Source of the DNA: Symbiodinium natans | Lineage: Eukaryota > Sar > Dinophyceae > Suessiales > Symbiodiniaceae | NCBI GenBank assembly: GCA_905221605.1 | Contig: CAJNDS010002368.1 | Coordinates: forward strand, 677,011-741,010 | Length of the DNA stretch: 64,000 nt | Reading direction: 5' to 3' | In this document: piece after piece, positions 30,896 through 43,871 of the stretch | Numbering within the stretch: position 1 is the first letter of the stretch | Layout of the letters: every line of letters starts with the position of its first letter | Notes under the pieces: generated by a model | Seen by the model: only the letters and a program-made list of their open reading frames with translations | Database searches by the model: none | Told to the model about the DNA's origin: nothing | Position numbers and translations under genes: made by a program

Positions 30896-31143
30896 ATTGT
30901 CTGAAAACCCCAAAATCACTTCCATCATCCTGTATCGGGTTTCGGGGTAGGGTTTGGAAAGCTGCCCAGCACAGTGTCGCTAACCCTAAGCCTGAACCCT
31001 AAACCTTAAACCCTAAAAGCGTAACCCTAAACCCTAAATCTATACCCTATACCCTAAACCCTAAGCCCTGTCCTACAGAAAGACTGGCCAAGGCGCATGG
31101 AGATAGGGCCTAACGCGTGATGAGCGGGCCGGGTTCTACAAAC

Positions 31144-31178
31144 CTTGGGCCCCTGTCGCGCCGAAAAGCATCGGTCAT
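31144..31178 (-). CDS. Possible first exon, ATG at 31178
   Basis: The minus strand reads MTDAFRRDRGP from ATG and meets a donor AAG|GTTTGT at 31144/31143. The remainder joins in frame to the exon at 29941. It may be the start of the long minus-strand gene ending near 23.5-24 kb. Confidence 0.4.
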
Positions 31179-31845
31179 AAGGGGGGTTTAGGGCTTAGGG
31201 TTTAGGGTCTAGGGTAAGCATGTGTGTGTGTGTGCGCGTGTTAGCTTCGTAAGGCTTATAAGGTCAGAAACGGCTATTCGTTCTGAGATTCATCCAATAA
31301 ACCTTAATCTTTGACGGTATTCCAAAGGTTCTCGAGAGGTACTCATCTTAGCATTTGGAGGTTTAGGAGCTATCTTGAAGGTTCATGGGCAGGTTTAAGT
31401 GGAGTTACAAGTACCCAGAACCCCAAGTTCGATCAAACGCTAACCCAAGCTACGTACCCTTTTAAACCCTAAACCCTGAGCCAGTAGCACCTACCCATAA
31501 ACGTGCAAAACACGATCCAAACATCATTGAAGTTGCAGGTCAGTACTTTCCTCAAGAGCTTTCGACGGGGCGGGTGTCGAGTTGAGGGTTGAGGGCTTAA
31601 CGTTTCGGAAGCTGCTGGAAGCCACTGGAACTCCGTTGCACACCCCCTAACAAGGCCCTAAACCCTAAAACCTGAACCGAAACTGGGGTCCCAGTAACCT
31701 AGGTTTAAGTTTAAACTGTACGTTCACGACAAAGTTACCCCATAAAGTTACCCCATTCAAACATATAGGTTGACCAAGCAGCCACGACGATAGGTCAACT
31801 TCCAAGAGCCGGCCCACCACAACGGTAGGTACGCCTCCAAGATCC

Positions 31846-31950
31846 AGCAGGTCCCAACGTAAGGTACAGAACCACGAACCAGGCGAATACGACGTAGGCA
31901 AACACAAACCAGTTCAAGTCGAGCCGCTTAGCGGGCACAAGCAATCTTTC
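31846..31950 (-). CDS. Exon with a transmembrane segment
   Basis: After ACACAG the minus strand reads ERLLVPAKRLDLNWFVFAYV then VFAWFVVLYLTLG. One clear membrane helix preceded by basic residues. The inverted-repeat element at 31962-32176 starts about 12 bases upstream of the exon, so it lies in the intron before it. Confidence 0.55.
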
Positions 31951-31961
31951 CTGTGTTTACA

Positions 31962-32176
31962 CCTAGACCCAGGAGTAGCCTAGGAACTTGGCTGCACTCA
32001 GGAGGGTAGTAAAAAATTAAACTTTTAGCTGCCTGAATAAGAAACCCAATAAGCCCAAAAAAGGTAAAGATCTAAAGTTACAGTAAAGTACCACAAAGGA
32101 ATAGAAAGGGCTCAATGGCGCCTCTAAGGGAACCTGGGCCCTAAAAAAGGGAATAAGGGCCTGCTCTGGGACTTCT
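31962..32176. mobile_element. CTAGACCCAGGAGTA inverted-repeat element
   Basis: Starts CTAGACCCAGGAGTAGCCTA and ends GGGCCTGCTCTGGGACTTCT. It matches the tighter copy at 48870-48985. The middle holds AT-rich sequence and GGGAACC/AAAAGGG words shared with other short elements. Confidence 0.55.
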
Positions 32177-32335
32177 AATCCCTACTTCTCAATATCAACC
32201 TTCATGTTTCCCTAAACCCTAAACCCTAAACCCTAAACCCTAAACCCTAAAACCCTAAAACCCTAAACCCTAAACCCTAGACGATTCTTTCATAAAACCT
32301 CCATGCCAGGGTCGCGCTGCAGGGGGGGGGGGGGC

Positions 32336-32425
32336 GGGTTCTTCCGTCCTCGCAGTGTGGTCAAAGCGCTTCCGGAAGCTAGAGGCCGCTTCACGGGCGA
32401 GGGCCCGCCGCCGCTTCTGGTTTTG
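32336..32425 (-). CDS. Exon-like island, basic helix
   Basis: The minus strand reads QKRRRALAREAASSFRKRFD then HTARTEE, a basic amphipathic stretch. CCCTAAA lies on both sides. Confidence 0.4.
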
Positions 32426-32429
32426 GGGT

Positions 32430-35400
32430 TCAGGGCTTAGAGCTCTAAACCCTAAACCCTAAACCCTAAACCCCAAACCCTAAACCCTAAATCCTACCCT
32501 CAGACAGGGCCAAGCCCCGGAAACCTAAACCTAAACTCCCTCGAGCCCTGAAACCGAAACCCCCCAGTCAGACGCTCTTCACGCCGTCTGCCGGAGGAGC
32601 GCTGGGCCTGAAGGCGGTGGGTTTAGGGTTTAAGGGTTAAGGGTTTAGGGTTTAGGGTTTAGGGTTTAAAGCTTAGGGTTTAGTGTTAGCAAGGGCTGAG
32701 GCTTAGCTAGCGTTAGTTACGGCTTAGTGGTTGAGCTTAGGGCTTAGGTCACATGGCCATCTTGCCTTCTGTGGTGTTCTGCTGCAACCAGAGAGGTTTG
32801 CACTCACGTAAGTCTTGACTCGGCGCCCTGAACCCTAAACCCTGAACTCTAAACCCTAAGCCCTAAACCTTAGAGTATGCTATCCGAGCATGCGAAGACC
32901 CAAGAGTGATACTCACTCTCGGGGCTGAGGATGATGCTCGTTTGGGGTCTTTGAGCGGGGATTCATCATCTTGGTACCCCAGTAACCACATTACACTAAG
33001 GGTGCCGTTTTTTGTTTTGGGTTTAGGGTTTGGGGTTTAGGGTTTAGAGTTACTTTATAAGGGAACCTTTGATGGGTACAACTGGGCTACCAAGACATGC
33101 CGTCCCACAGAAAGATTGCCGAGCGTACCCGATTTGGGGGGGGGGGGGGGTTTCCGAGGTTAGGGGGTACCTTATCGGGGTCCTTATTTTAAGCGGATCC
33201 CTATTATTTGGGGGGTCTATATTAAGGAACCCTAAACCCTATACCCTAAACCCTAAACCCTAAATAGGGTCCCTTATTTTCGCAAACTCCCATTTGTGCT
33301 TCAGTCGGCGTTGAAAATTTCCAACACCGAGACAGATCTTTTAAGGGCTGGGTTTAGGGTTAGGGTTTAGGGTTTGGGTTTGGGGTTTGGGGTTTAGGGT
33401 TTATATAGGGTTTAGGGCTTATAGGGTTTAGGGGCTAGTCTCGCACGATCCCTTTGCCAACCACAGCCATGTCAAGACCAGTGACGTGGCTTAGAGGCCA
33501 GGGGCTCTACTTGCCTCCTACTTCGGGGACTAAACCTCACAAATTAGGGGAGTCCTAACTGCCAATTTGTAAGGGCTTTTGGGTGCAGGCTCTATGAAAC
33601 GTGGGGCGTAATCGCGGACGTTGCAGCGTTTAGCAGTTGCGCGTTTCGTGCTCAGGCGCCCCCGGAACAACCAAACAGTTCAGTGGTATGAACCAATCAG
33701 CCCGCAAAGCTACGTGTCAACCCTAAGCCCTAAACCCTAAATCCTGTAAACCCTGAACCACAAACCCTATAAACCCTAACTAAAAACGCTTAAAACGCTA
33801 AAATCGCGAAAAAAACCTAAAATCCCCGGCCCAACGTTTAGAAGGTTAAAGTCTAGGGTTTTAGGCTTTTAGGGGTTTAGGGCCAGAGTTTAGGGCTTAC
33901 AGCCGTGGATACATAGCCAACAACTGCTCAATAAAATCCACGCGGCAGGGTGCCGGGCGGCAACGCGGGAGTCGGCGCCGGGCCCGCCACCTCTTCTCCG
34001 AGAAGGGCTGAGGGACCCCGACCCTAAACCCTATAAACCTATAAACCCTAAACCCTGGGTTTCTCGAGTTCAAGACCTACCTCTCAAAACATTCCAGAAA
34101 TCCTGGGTGATAAAGGGTAGAACCCCGGCACGCATCGAAATGCCATTTCCACTACCCTGCCCAGCTCCCTAAACCCTAAACTCTAAACCCTAAACCCTAA
34201 ACCCAAAACCCTAAACCACAAACTTGAACATCTGCTCAGGTCTCATCTGCGGCGCCTTCTAGAGCTGTGTCACCTGCGCCTGGAGCGCCGTCGGCATGTC
34301 GTGCTTCTCCACAAGCATTCGGGTTTAGGGTTTAGGTTTAGAGTTTAGGGTTTAGGGTTTAGGGTTTAGGGTTTAGGGTTTAGGGTTCTGCAAGCCCATT
34401 CTCGGAATCTGGCGTCCTTTGCGTTGGCACGAACTTGCCTTCGGAGTGCCAGCAACGATGCCACAGTGCACAAGCCACGCCACCATTGTCGTCAGTCAGT
34501 GGCAAAGTGAGCAGCTCAAACAAAGAAAGCCCTGTAAACCCACAAGCCCTACAAGCCCCTGCAAGCCTTATAAGCCTTACACCCTACACCCTGAAAAGCC
34601 CGTAAGCCCTATCAACACTTAAACTTCACTAAACCCTGAAACCTTAAACCCCTATAAACCCTGAACTAACCCCTAACCCCTAAACCCTAAACCCTAAACC
34701 CTAAGCCCTAAACCCTAAACCCTAAACCCGCTTAAACCCCTTCAAACCCTCAAGCCTGCAACTCAACATGTTCACCAAGTTCTGGGTCATGGTTAGAGGG
34801 CATAGCCCGCAAAGATCTACCTGAGGCGTTCTTGAGGCACTGTAAGTAGGGTTTAGGGTTTAGGATTTAGGGTTTAGGGTTTAGGGTTTAGGGTTTAGGG
34901 TTTAGGGTTTACCCTATAAACGTCCCAGCCCATGAGACCGTAGAAGCCACCCTGCCCTGTAGGCTTTACAAGCCCTTTGGCCCCCTATCAGCCGCATATA
35001 TATATATATATATCCAACCATCAAAACCCTAAACTTAAACCCAAACCTTAAACCTCTTTGCCCAAGAAGCCTTAAGAACCCTACTGAAACAATGCGAAAA
35101 ATGCTAAACCCAAATCGAGGAGGAGGTAGCCAGACTTTAAAGCACCCAAACGCCACCAAGGTGCAACCAAAAAGGCTCTACACTCCTTGCAGGGCTTAGG
35201 GTTTGGTGTTCAGCCCTAAACCCCCTAAACCCTAAACCCTAAACCCTAAACCCTAAACCCTAAACCCTGAACCCCAAACCCTGGGGTAAACCCCAAACCC
35301 TGAAGCCTGAGCCGCCGAGTCTTGAAGCCCTGCGCGGAAGCCTCCCTCCCTAGCCTAGACCCGATAAACCCCAAACCCCAAACCCTTAACCCTCAACTCT

Positions 35401-37140
35401 AAGAAGTCCTAGCCCTGAACCCTGAACCCTAAACCCGAAACCCTAAACCCTAAACCTTTCTTAACACAACCCAAAGGCCTCCCGCCCTAAAGCCGAACCC
35501 TGAGCCCTGGTCCTTAAAGCTCCCCAGCCCTGCACAACCCCCGCCCAAAACAAACCCCGAAGGCCCCCTCAATAAAACAAACCATGAACCCTAAACCCTG
35601 AACCCTGAACCCTGAACCCTAAACCCTAAACCCTAAACCCTAAACCCTAAACCCTAAACCCGAACTAAAGACATTGAAGTACTCAATCCTGCCTGGGTGG
35701 CGCCATAGTGCCAAGCACGCAGCTGAAGCCATGCAAACATCATGACCTGGAAAGGTTTAGGGTTTAGGGTTTAGGGTTCAGGGTTTAGAGTTTAGGTTTA
35801 GGGTTTAGGGTTTTGGGTTTAGGGTTTGGGCTTTCGGTGTGGTGAGAATGGCTTTAGGTCCCTTTTTTGAGACGTGGTAGGATTTGCAGAAACGTTGTTG
35901 AGGGTCCTAAGGTTGTTCAGAGTTCTTTGGGGGCTTTGTTATTTAATATTCAACATCGGGCAGCCGGGTTCTTATGTACAAACGGTCAGCGTTTCAGATT
36001 ATGCCTTGGTTCACGGTATTCGGGTAAGGGCGCTTACAGTGCAATGCTGGATTCATAGATCATCCCTTACCAGAATCAGTGAATCACCATGATCTAGGCT
36101 GCCCCCAAGAGCATCATTCACTAACCCTAAACCCTAAACCCTAAACCCTAAACCCTAAACCCTAAACCCTAAACCCTAAACCCTAAACCCTAAACCCTAG
36201 ACCCAGGCACCTCTGGGACCTCGGAGTGTCAATGCAGCCGGGGAGCACAGAAGCCGATGGTGCTGCCCAGGACCTTTTGGGGTTTAGGGTTTAGGGTTTA
36301 GGGTTTAGGGTTTCGGGTTTAGGGTTTAGGGTCTAGGGTTTAGGGCTTAGGCTTTAGGAGTGTGATCGTCTAGGGTTTCGGGTTTAGGGTTATGATCGTT
36401 TTGTTTAGCGCGTAGGGTTCAAGTTGTGAGGGTTGCTCGAAGGGTAGTTATAAGGAGGCTTCTGTTACGGGCATAGGTAGGGCATCTTCAATTGAAACCC
36501 TATTTAGGGTACGGTTTTTTAAAGTACCTTAAATAGGGTGTTGATCGGAGGTGAGCTACCTGTGACCCCAACATGGCCCTGCTTTTAGCTGACCATGAAC
36601 CTTCAAGCAGGGCTTACGAGCATTTCGTGTGGACAGAACATGTCTGTGGTTCCTGCGGCTCCTGCTGCTTAGGTGGGGGGGGGGGGGGGGGCAAGCGAGA
36701 TGGGTTTAAGGTCTAGGGATTGTATTGCGTCTGGGGCTTACAGTCTGTGTTGGGCTTTTTCGGGTTCAGGGTTTATGGTCTTCAAAGGGCTGAGGGCTTC
36801 CTAGGTTCAGAATCAAGGGAACCCCTTTCGGGGCAGGTACTTTAGGGCTACGAGTGTTGGATCGTGGTTTGACTTACCCAGACCCCTAGAAAAATCCCAA
36901 ATTCTAGATTCCTTCACAAAGGGTTCCTCAGAATGACCCAATGTAAGGGCAGTATTTGGGGGCTCTACTTTTTGGATCCTCCCAGCGGTCTGGGTCACTA
37001 AACCCTAAACCCTAAACCCTAAAAGCCAAGCCCTAAACCCTAAACCCTAAACCCTAAACCCTAAACCCTAAACCCTAAACCCTAAACCCTAAACCCTAAA
37101 CCCCTGACACCCTAAACCCCTGACACCCTAAACCCCAAAA
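32430..37140. other. Mostly telomeric repeats; few weak islands
   Basis: Unique patches at 32930-33000, 33430-33720, 34230-34330, 35860-36110, 36200-36280 and 36560-36990 lie between repeat blocks. The one at 34230-34330 (minus) reads MLVEKHDMPTALQAQVTQL, an in-frame TAG, then KAPQMRPEQMFK, like an exon broken by one stop. The rest show no clear coding bias. Confidence 0.4.
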
Positions 37141-37149
37141 AGAAAACCC

Positions 37150-37255
37150 CTTCCCTCAAGTTGCCCCTGGGAGGCAAGGGCCTTGGAGGCTCGCGGGATG
37201 CTCACGTGGTAGAAGCCCTCCACAGAGATCGTGAGGGCCTGCGTCTCTGGGTGGC
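37150..37255 (-). CDS. Exon-like island
   Basis: The minus strand reads QALTISVEGFYHVSIPRASK then ALASQGQLEGR. Good protein-like composition; CCCTAAA left and TTTAGGG right. No family is recognised. Confidence 0.5.
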
Positions 37256-37536
37256 CACGGGGGGGGATTTAGGGTTTAGGGTTTAGGGTTTAGGGTTTAG
37301 GGTTTAGGGTTTAGGGTTTAGGGTTTAGGGTTTAGGGTTTAGGAGTAGAAGATGTAGGCTTTGGGGTTTAGGGTGTAGGTTTTGGGGTTTAGGATCAAAA
37401 TATTCGGAAAGTTGGCGGCCCCAGCAGACACCCCTATCCCTGGGAGGTCATGAGCGTTAAACCCACCCCTGATCCCGGAGCATTACGGCTTCGGGTTTAG
37501 GGTTTAGGGTTTAGGGTTTAGGGTTTAGGGTTTAGG

Positions 37537-37660
37537 GTCTAGGGTCTAGGGTCTAGGGTCTAGGGTCTAGGGTCTAGGGTCTAGGGTCTAGGGTCTAGGG
37601 TCTAGGGTTTAGGGTTTAGGGTTGAGGGTCTAGGGTCTAGGGTCTAGGGTCTAGGGTTTA
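37537..37660 (+). repeat. Homogenised variant repeat (TCTAGGG)n
   Basis: About fourteen TCTAGGG units stand in two blocks between normal TTTAGGG runs. The clustering points to local copying of one variant rather than random mutation. Confidence 0.9.
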
Positions 37661-37744
37661 GGGTTTAGGGTTTAGGGTTTAGGGTTTAGGGTTTAGGGTT
37701 CAGGTTGTACGGCTTCGGGTTTCGGGTTTCGGGTTGAGGCTGTG

Positions 37745-37845
37745 GCTTGCGCCGCAAGCCTCAGGAATCCCATTGGGAAGGGAGTAAGGCGAGGCCCACC
37801 ACCTCCTCTTGCTGACCTGCTCAAGTTCAGGAGGACGGAGAAAGT
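37745..37845 (-). CDS. Exon-like island
   Basis: After GAGCAG the minus strand reads VSKRRWWASPYSLPNGIPEA then CGASH. No family is recognised. Confidence 0.35.
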
Positions 37846-39827
37846 TTCAGCCTCGAGAGTTTAGGGTGTTGGGTTTAAGGTTCCTTCAAGTGGTCTCTCG
37901 TCTTCCAGTCTCTTTTGCTGCGTGCTCTCGTGCTCAAACCGCCTGCTTCAAAACGGTCTAAGTTTGGTGGCTAAGTGTTCAGGGTTGCAAGGATTGAGGC
38001 GGAGGTTTCGGGATGGGCTTGGGTAGCTAAAAGTAGGGTCATATAGAAGCACCCTAAATTAGGCGAAGACCAGATATATTCATACCCTACTTCTAACCCC
38101 ACGAATAATTACCCATGGACCTCCAAGTAACCCTCAACCTGAAACCTTAAGACCGCCTGTAACTACCCATGAACCTCCAAGTAGCCAGAACCAAAATCTT
38201 TACGAGAACACGCAGGCGCCTCGGCCCCAAACCACGAAGCCGATAACAAACCTTCTTAAGTCTGTAGTAGGGTTTAGGGTTTCGGGTTTAGGGTTTAGGG
38301 TTTAGGGTTTTTATGGTTTAGGGTCTAGGCTTTAGGGTGCCTTAGATGACACCCACCCTGGGCCTGCCAGAAGTACGCAGTACCAGCTATGCGGGCTGCT
38401 GTGACCTGCTCTGACATCAACGGCTTCGTCCCCCTAGTTCTTAGTAGGGAATGAGTACCCTGGTTAGGGTTTAGGGTTTAGGGTTTAGGGTTTTGGGTTT
38501 AGGGTTTGGGGTTTAGGGTTTAGGGTTTAGGGTTTAGGGAGTGAGGGCCCTCAATATACCCTTTACGGGATGAGATAGGGCTCTCATTCCCTCGTTCTCT
38601 ACTAAGAGGCAGGAATGCTGATCTTAAAGCGTTGTGGCTTCGGGGCGCTTCAACCAAAAATCCATAACCCCTAGAAACGAAACCCTACACCGCATTGCAA
38701 AGTGACATGCCTGCTACGGACATTTTGGGGAATCTGGACCCCTGGTTCCTCACGGCAGGGTTCCGAGTGCCAAGGGTTTAAGGAGTTTGGGCTTACTTGA
38801 AGGTTCGTGGGTAGTTATGGGTAGGGTTAGAAGTTCCCAAACTAAAGTTCGAAGCAATTCTAACTACAGATACCATATGCGCAACCCAGCTTATAACGAC
38901 CCATGAATCTCCATGCATGGTTCGGGTTCTAGAGGGCAGTGGCTTCTACGAGACTTAGGGTTCTACGACTTCGGCTTTCACAACCTTGAGAGGAGCCGCA
39001 CAGGGAGTCGCAATCCAGGGGGCGTAACTCCTAAACCCTGACCCTCAACCCCAAACTCTGCGAAACCCTACAGATCAGTAGGGTTGAGAGCTTCGGGTGT
39101 CGAGCTGTGGGTTCTTCTTGGCTTACTTGAAGGTTTATGGGCAGCAAACCAGTAGGATTCTAAGTACCCCAAAACAAAATCACACCAACTTTCGTGATAG
39201 CTGCCCCAACCCTAACCCTAAACCCTAAACCCCTAGAACCCTAAACCCAATAAAAATGAGCCCATGGTTCTTCCCGTGAGAGATTCAACCCGAGCAGGGC
39301 GTGCCTCATTGCCGAAAGCACTCCGGATCTTCATGCCGCCCAACCTCAGCAAAGACTTGGGGGTTGAGGAGTTCCCCGAATATAGGGGCCTTAATGTTTA
39401 GAATAGAGTTTTGGGGGTTATTATAGTATAATTGTGAAGGGACCATAAGCGAATACAATTAGCTATTATTACGACCTACAGAGTACTTGAAGGAAGGTTC
39501 ATGAGTAAACATAAGTTTGGTTTTTAGTAGCGTAGCTAAAATTAAAACTGGCTGTCACTCTATTAGGGTACTTGTAACCCTGCCCCGAACCCTGAACCCT
39601 GAACGCTTATAAAGTCTAGGCCGAAAAACAATAAACTCTGTAGATCCCCTTGTCCCGCATGCACCATCCGATCTGCTCCTCCCGGAAGCTTCTCATGTAG
39701 TTCACAGGCTCTTTTGTTCGCCAAGCACATATCTCACACACTGCAACCCTAAACCCTAAACCCTAAACCCTAAACCCTAAACCCTAAACCCTAAACCCTA
39801 AACCCCTTCTTGCCAGCTCCACACCAT

Positions 39828-40289
39828 GACTGTCGACAGCAGCTTTGCGTGGGCTGAGCCTCACGCGGGAAGGTGTTGCCGCCGAACGAGGGTTTAGGGT
39901 TTAGGGCTTAGGGCTTAGGGCTTAGGGCTCAGGGTTTAAGGATTGAAATCGACATCCTGGAACCCTTTGTTTGAGGGTTGAGGGTTGAGGGGTCAGGGAT
40001 TGAGGGGGGGGGGTTAGGGTTTAGGGTTTAGGTCCCTAAAGGCCAGCTGAGGAGTTTAGGGTTCGGGGCTCGGGGGGTATTTAGGTTTCAGGCGGTGTGA
40101 ATCTAAACCCTAAACCCTAAACCCTAAACCCTAAACCCTAAACCCTAAACCCTAAACCCTAAGCCCTAACGCCTAGGAGCTCATTTTAAGGGCTGCAGCG
40201 CCAGACTGCGGTCCCCCAGCCCAGCTTGCTAGAGAACCCGGCAGAAGAAGAACCCCAAGAAAGACCCTCACGAAGAAGGCAACTCCCAT
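39828..40289 (-). CDS. Secreted or membrane protein, first exon(s)
   Basis: From ATG at 40289 the minus strand reads MGVAFFVRVFLGVLLLPGSL then ASWAGGPQSGAAA, a classical signal peptide. The next minus-strand island (39828-39890) reads GGNTFPREAQPTQSCCRQSW then CGAGKK and could be the following Cys-containing exon; telomeric repeats fill the gap. The exon end and the join are not settled, and no family is recognised. Confidence 0.45.
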
Positions 40290-41533
40290 TGGGTTTAGGG
40301 TTTAGGGTTTAGGGTTTAGGGTTTAGGGCTTAGGGCTTAGGGCTCAGGGTTTAAGGCTCAGAGTTTAGGGCTTTGGACTGGTACCCCCCTTCTGTGCTTA
40401 GGGAAAAACCTGCACCCTGAGACATGTTATGCTGTCCCCTACTGAAGTGTCGAGAGGCTTAAGATTCTCAAACAAGGGCAACTTCTTCGAGGAATGGGAC
40501 CCCTAAACCCTAAACCCTAAACCCTAAACCCTAAACCCTAAACCCCAGAACCTTGCACCTGACTCCTAGGGTTTAGGGTTTAGGGTTTAAGGTTTAGGGT
40601 TTAAGTTTTAGGGTTTAGGGTTCAGGGTTTCGACTATCGTGGTAGCCCCATTTAAAAAATCGCGACTACTTGGATACCAACTACTTGGAAAAAACTGGAA
40701 TACTCGCACCAAGTGATGAACTTCTTAAACTTGGGTTAACAGTCCCGAGCCCCTACACCACTGCTTTTGGCTCTCTAAACCCTAAGACCGTAAACCCTAA
40801 ACCCCAAACCCTAAACCGTAAACCCTAAACCCCAAACCCCAAACCCTGAATGCCAAACCCGAAACCCGAAACCCTAAACCCTAAACCCTGAACGCTGAAC
40901 CCTAAACCCTAAACCCTACACCCTAAACCCTAAACCCCAAGACCCTAAACCGCAAGCCGCGTGACATCATGAAGAGCCAAGCCCAGCCCCGCTTCTTCTT
41001 GCTCCTGCCATGGGGGTTGAGGGTTGAGGGTTTAGGGTTGAGGGTTTAGGGTTTAGGGTATAGGGTTCTAGGGTTTAGGGTTTAGGGTTTGGGGTTTGGG
41101 GTTTAAGGCTTAGGGTTCGGGCTTGGGGTTTAGGGTTAGGGTTTAGGGTGTAGGGTCCCCCTCCCCCCCCCCCCTCTCCCCCCTCTCCCCCAAATAATCC
41201 CCCAATCCCCTGAAAAACGTTTAGGGTCCAGGGTTTAGTATCCTCTGTAGGGTTTAGGGTTTAGGGTATAGGGGCCCTGAACCCTACATCAACCCTGACC
41301 TCGAAGCCCTTGGAAGAGAAATGTGTATGACCCCGCACACAGAACATGCAGACATGACCCCGGGACCCAGAAGAGTACAGATCTTTCAGGCCCTAGGGTT
41401 TCTGGCAGCTGGCATTGGGCGCGGCGTTTCGGACTTAGAGGTTGAAGACTTCGGGTCATAGAAACACTAAACCCTAAACCCTAAACCCTAAACCCTAAAC
41501 CCTAAACCCTAAACCCTAAACCCTAAACCCCAG

Positions 41534-42459
41534 GCTGCGGTGGTTGGAGGGCTTGCTGGACTTTTGGAGTCCATGTCACCCCTCGACCCTGCCGAAGCCC
41601 AGCTCAAGCGCGCAGCTGGAACCCAGCAGAGGATTCCAGCTTGCAGTCTCCGAAGGCGTGTAGAAGCAGCAGGATGGGAGTTGAGGATGACATATAAACC
41701 CCACTTAGGGTTTAGGGTTTAGGGTTTAGGGTTTAGGGTTTAGGGTTTAGGGTTTAGGGTTTAGGGTTTGGGTTTAGGGTTTCGGGTGCATGTTTAATAC
41801 CTCTCAAATGCTTGAGATCCCGGTTTCTTCGGATGGGTTTGCTGGAACGTCACCTTTGTCGGCGCCCGAAGCCTGTGCCATTCTGGCTTCACTGCTCCAT
41901 GCCCGCCGCCACGTTATGAAAAAAGAAAGAAGGCACTGTGTGCACCACATAAGCTTGGCCAGCCTCGAGACCTGATAGGGTTTAGGGTTTAGGGTTTAGG
42001 GTTTAGGGTTTAGGGTTTAGGGTTTAGGGTTGAGGGTTTAGGGTTTAGGGTTTAGGGTTTAGGGTTTAGGGTTCCAGCCCCATAACACCCCCCCCAAATA
42101 CCAAAAACTTCACGTCTTGCAATGTCCTTAAGCGTAGCCCCTAATCTTCTAGAAGCCTCATGAACCTCCAAGTAGCCCTAAACCCTAAACCTCAGACCCT
42201 AGACCCTAAACCCTAGCCCCTAACCCCTAAACCCCAAACCCCAAACCCCAAACCCTAAATGCCAAACCCGAAACCCGAAACCCTAAACCCTATATCCTGA
42301 ACGCTGAACCCTAAACCCTAAACCCTAAACCCCACACCCTAAACCCTAAACCCCAAACCCTAAACCCCACAGGCTCCTGTGCTGGACATCGAGTACGCGA
42401 AGCAGCGGCAAGGCAGTCATGGGGCTCGGGGCGCAGATGTCCACAAAGCCATGGAGTAG
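41534..42459 (+). CDS. Plus-strand gene of unknown function, last three exons
   Basis: Three plus-strand islands follow each other. 41534-41705 (after CCCCAG): AAVVGGLAGLLESMSPLDPA then EAQLKRAAGTQQRIPACS. 41816-41975: IPVSSDGFAGTSPLSAPEAC then AILASLLHARRHVMKKERRH. 42373-42459 (after CCACAG): APVLDIEYAKQRQGSHGARG then ADVHKAME and a TAG stop. The gap 41976-42372 begins with TTTAGGG and ends with CCCTAAA, as for the minus-strand introns. Exact donors are not resolved, and I recognise no family. Confidence 0.5.
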
Positions 42460-42619
42460 CAGCACCTGGCTTAGGGTTAGGGTTTAGGGTTTAGGGTTTA
42501 GTGTTAGAGTTTTGGTTTTAGGGTTTGGGGTTCAGTGCTTAGGGTTTAGGGTTTAGGGTGTGGGGTTTAGGGTTGAGGGTTTAGGGTTTGGGGTTTTGGG
42601 ATTAGGGTTTAGGGTTTAG

Positions 42620-43430
42620 GGTGGCGTTGGAGGCTTCTGGGGGTTGTTGCAAGAAGGGTAAGCAGTTCCCCACAAGGTCTGCTTCAAGTGTCATGCGCAG
42701 CATACCTTATGTAGGAGGTAAAATGCAATGTGTCCCTGCAAGTGAATTCCACACCCCAAGCCCAGATTTGATCCCTTCAAGGGTTCAGGGCTTGCTATCT
42801 GCTATGGACGGTAAAAATGGTCTCCATGACGCAAAGAAGAGTTAAGGATGTTTGCAAGTCCCCTAAACCTAAGAACCTAAACCCCAGAGACCCTAAACCC
42901 TCAAACCCTTAAACCCCTAAACCCTGCACCCTAAAGCCTAAACCCGGTTTAGGGTTTATATAGGGTTTAGGCCTTAGGGTTCAGGATTTAGGGTTTAGGG
43001 TTTGGGGTTTATGGACCCCCTGGCTCCCGAAAGCATCGATGAAGAAAATGGCCAGTACTAAAACACATCATCAAATGCCAGCTCCGAACTTAAATAGATG
43101 GTTTATTGTGATCTATTATTCTACTTAACAGAAGATATCGACGTAGATCTATTCTCATTTCCACACTAAGCCCAATGTCCTCGAATCTTAGAAAAACGAG
43201 AGGCCGAACTGAAAATTTCTTATGCCCTGTACCAACAACAGGTTCGACCAAAGGATTTGTCAGTGTACTGGGCGCCATTGCCGCCGTAGAATCTAGGATC
43301 AACCGCTGGTGTGATCCGAAACCCCATGATTCTAGTAGTAAACCCTAGACCCTAAACCCTAAACCCTAAACCATTAACCGTAACCCCAAAATCCCTGAGC
43401 CGAAGCCGTCTTGGGTCCTAAAAACTATAT
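42620..43430. other. Unique sequence without a recognisable gene
   Basis: A plus frame at 42621-42845 and a minus frame at 43090-43302 (LRFEDIGLSVEMRIDLRRYL) are open for 70 or more codons, but neither has supporting context. Telomere-derived repeats lie between them. Confidence 0.3.
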
Positions 43431-43871
43431 GTGTTTAGGGTTTAGGGTTTAGGGTTTAGGGTTTAGGGTTTAGGGCTAAACCGTCCTGCAACTTGGCTCC
43501 AAAGAACCCTGTGCGCTTCATGAACTAGCGCTTGGGCTTGAAGGTTCAGGGTGTTTTTCGGCTCTAGCAAGGTAGCAAAGGGAGCCTAGGTAGGCTTCCG
43601 CAGGCAGTATTGCTTTTAAGGGTTCGGATTATTCGGATTGTTGCCGGGCTTTGATTTCCCGGAAGCAGGGTTTAAGGCGTTGAAATACTTTGTCAATGTG
43701 CAGGGTCACAGGAACATGGTACTTGTTCTACGTATTCGTCTTCTTCGTAGAACGTACCACCATAACAGCACCAGCAAAATCAGAAACACACGTATCTATT
43801 TTGCAGTTGAAGCATCCAGCCGCTGATGTTTTTCCTTTCTCTCCGTCCTGCCTGCTCTCGATTGTACACAA

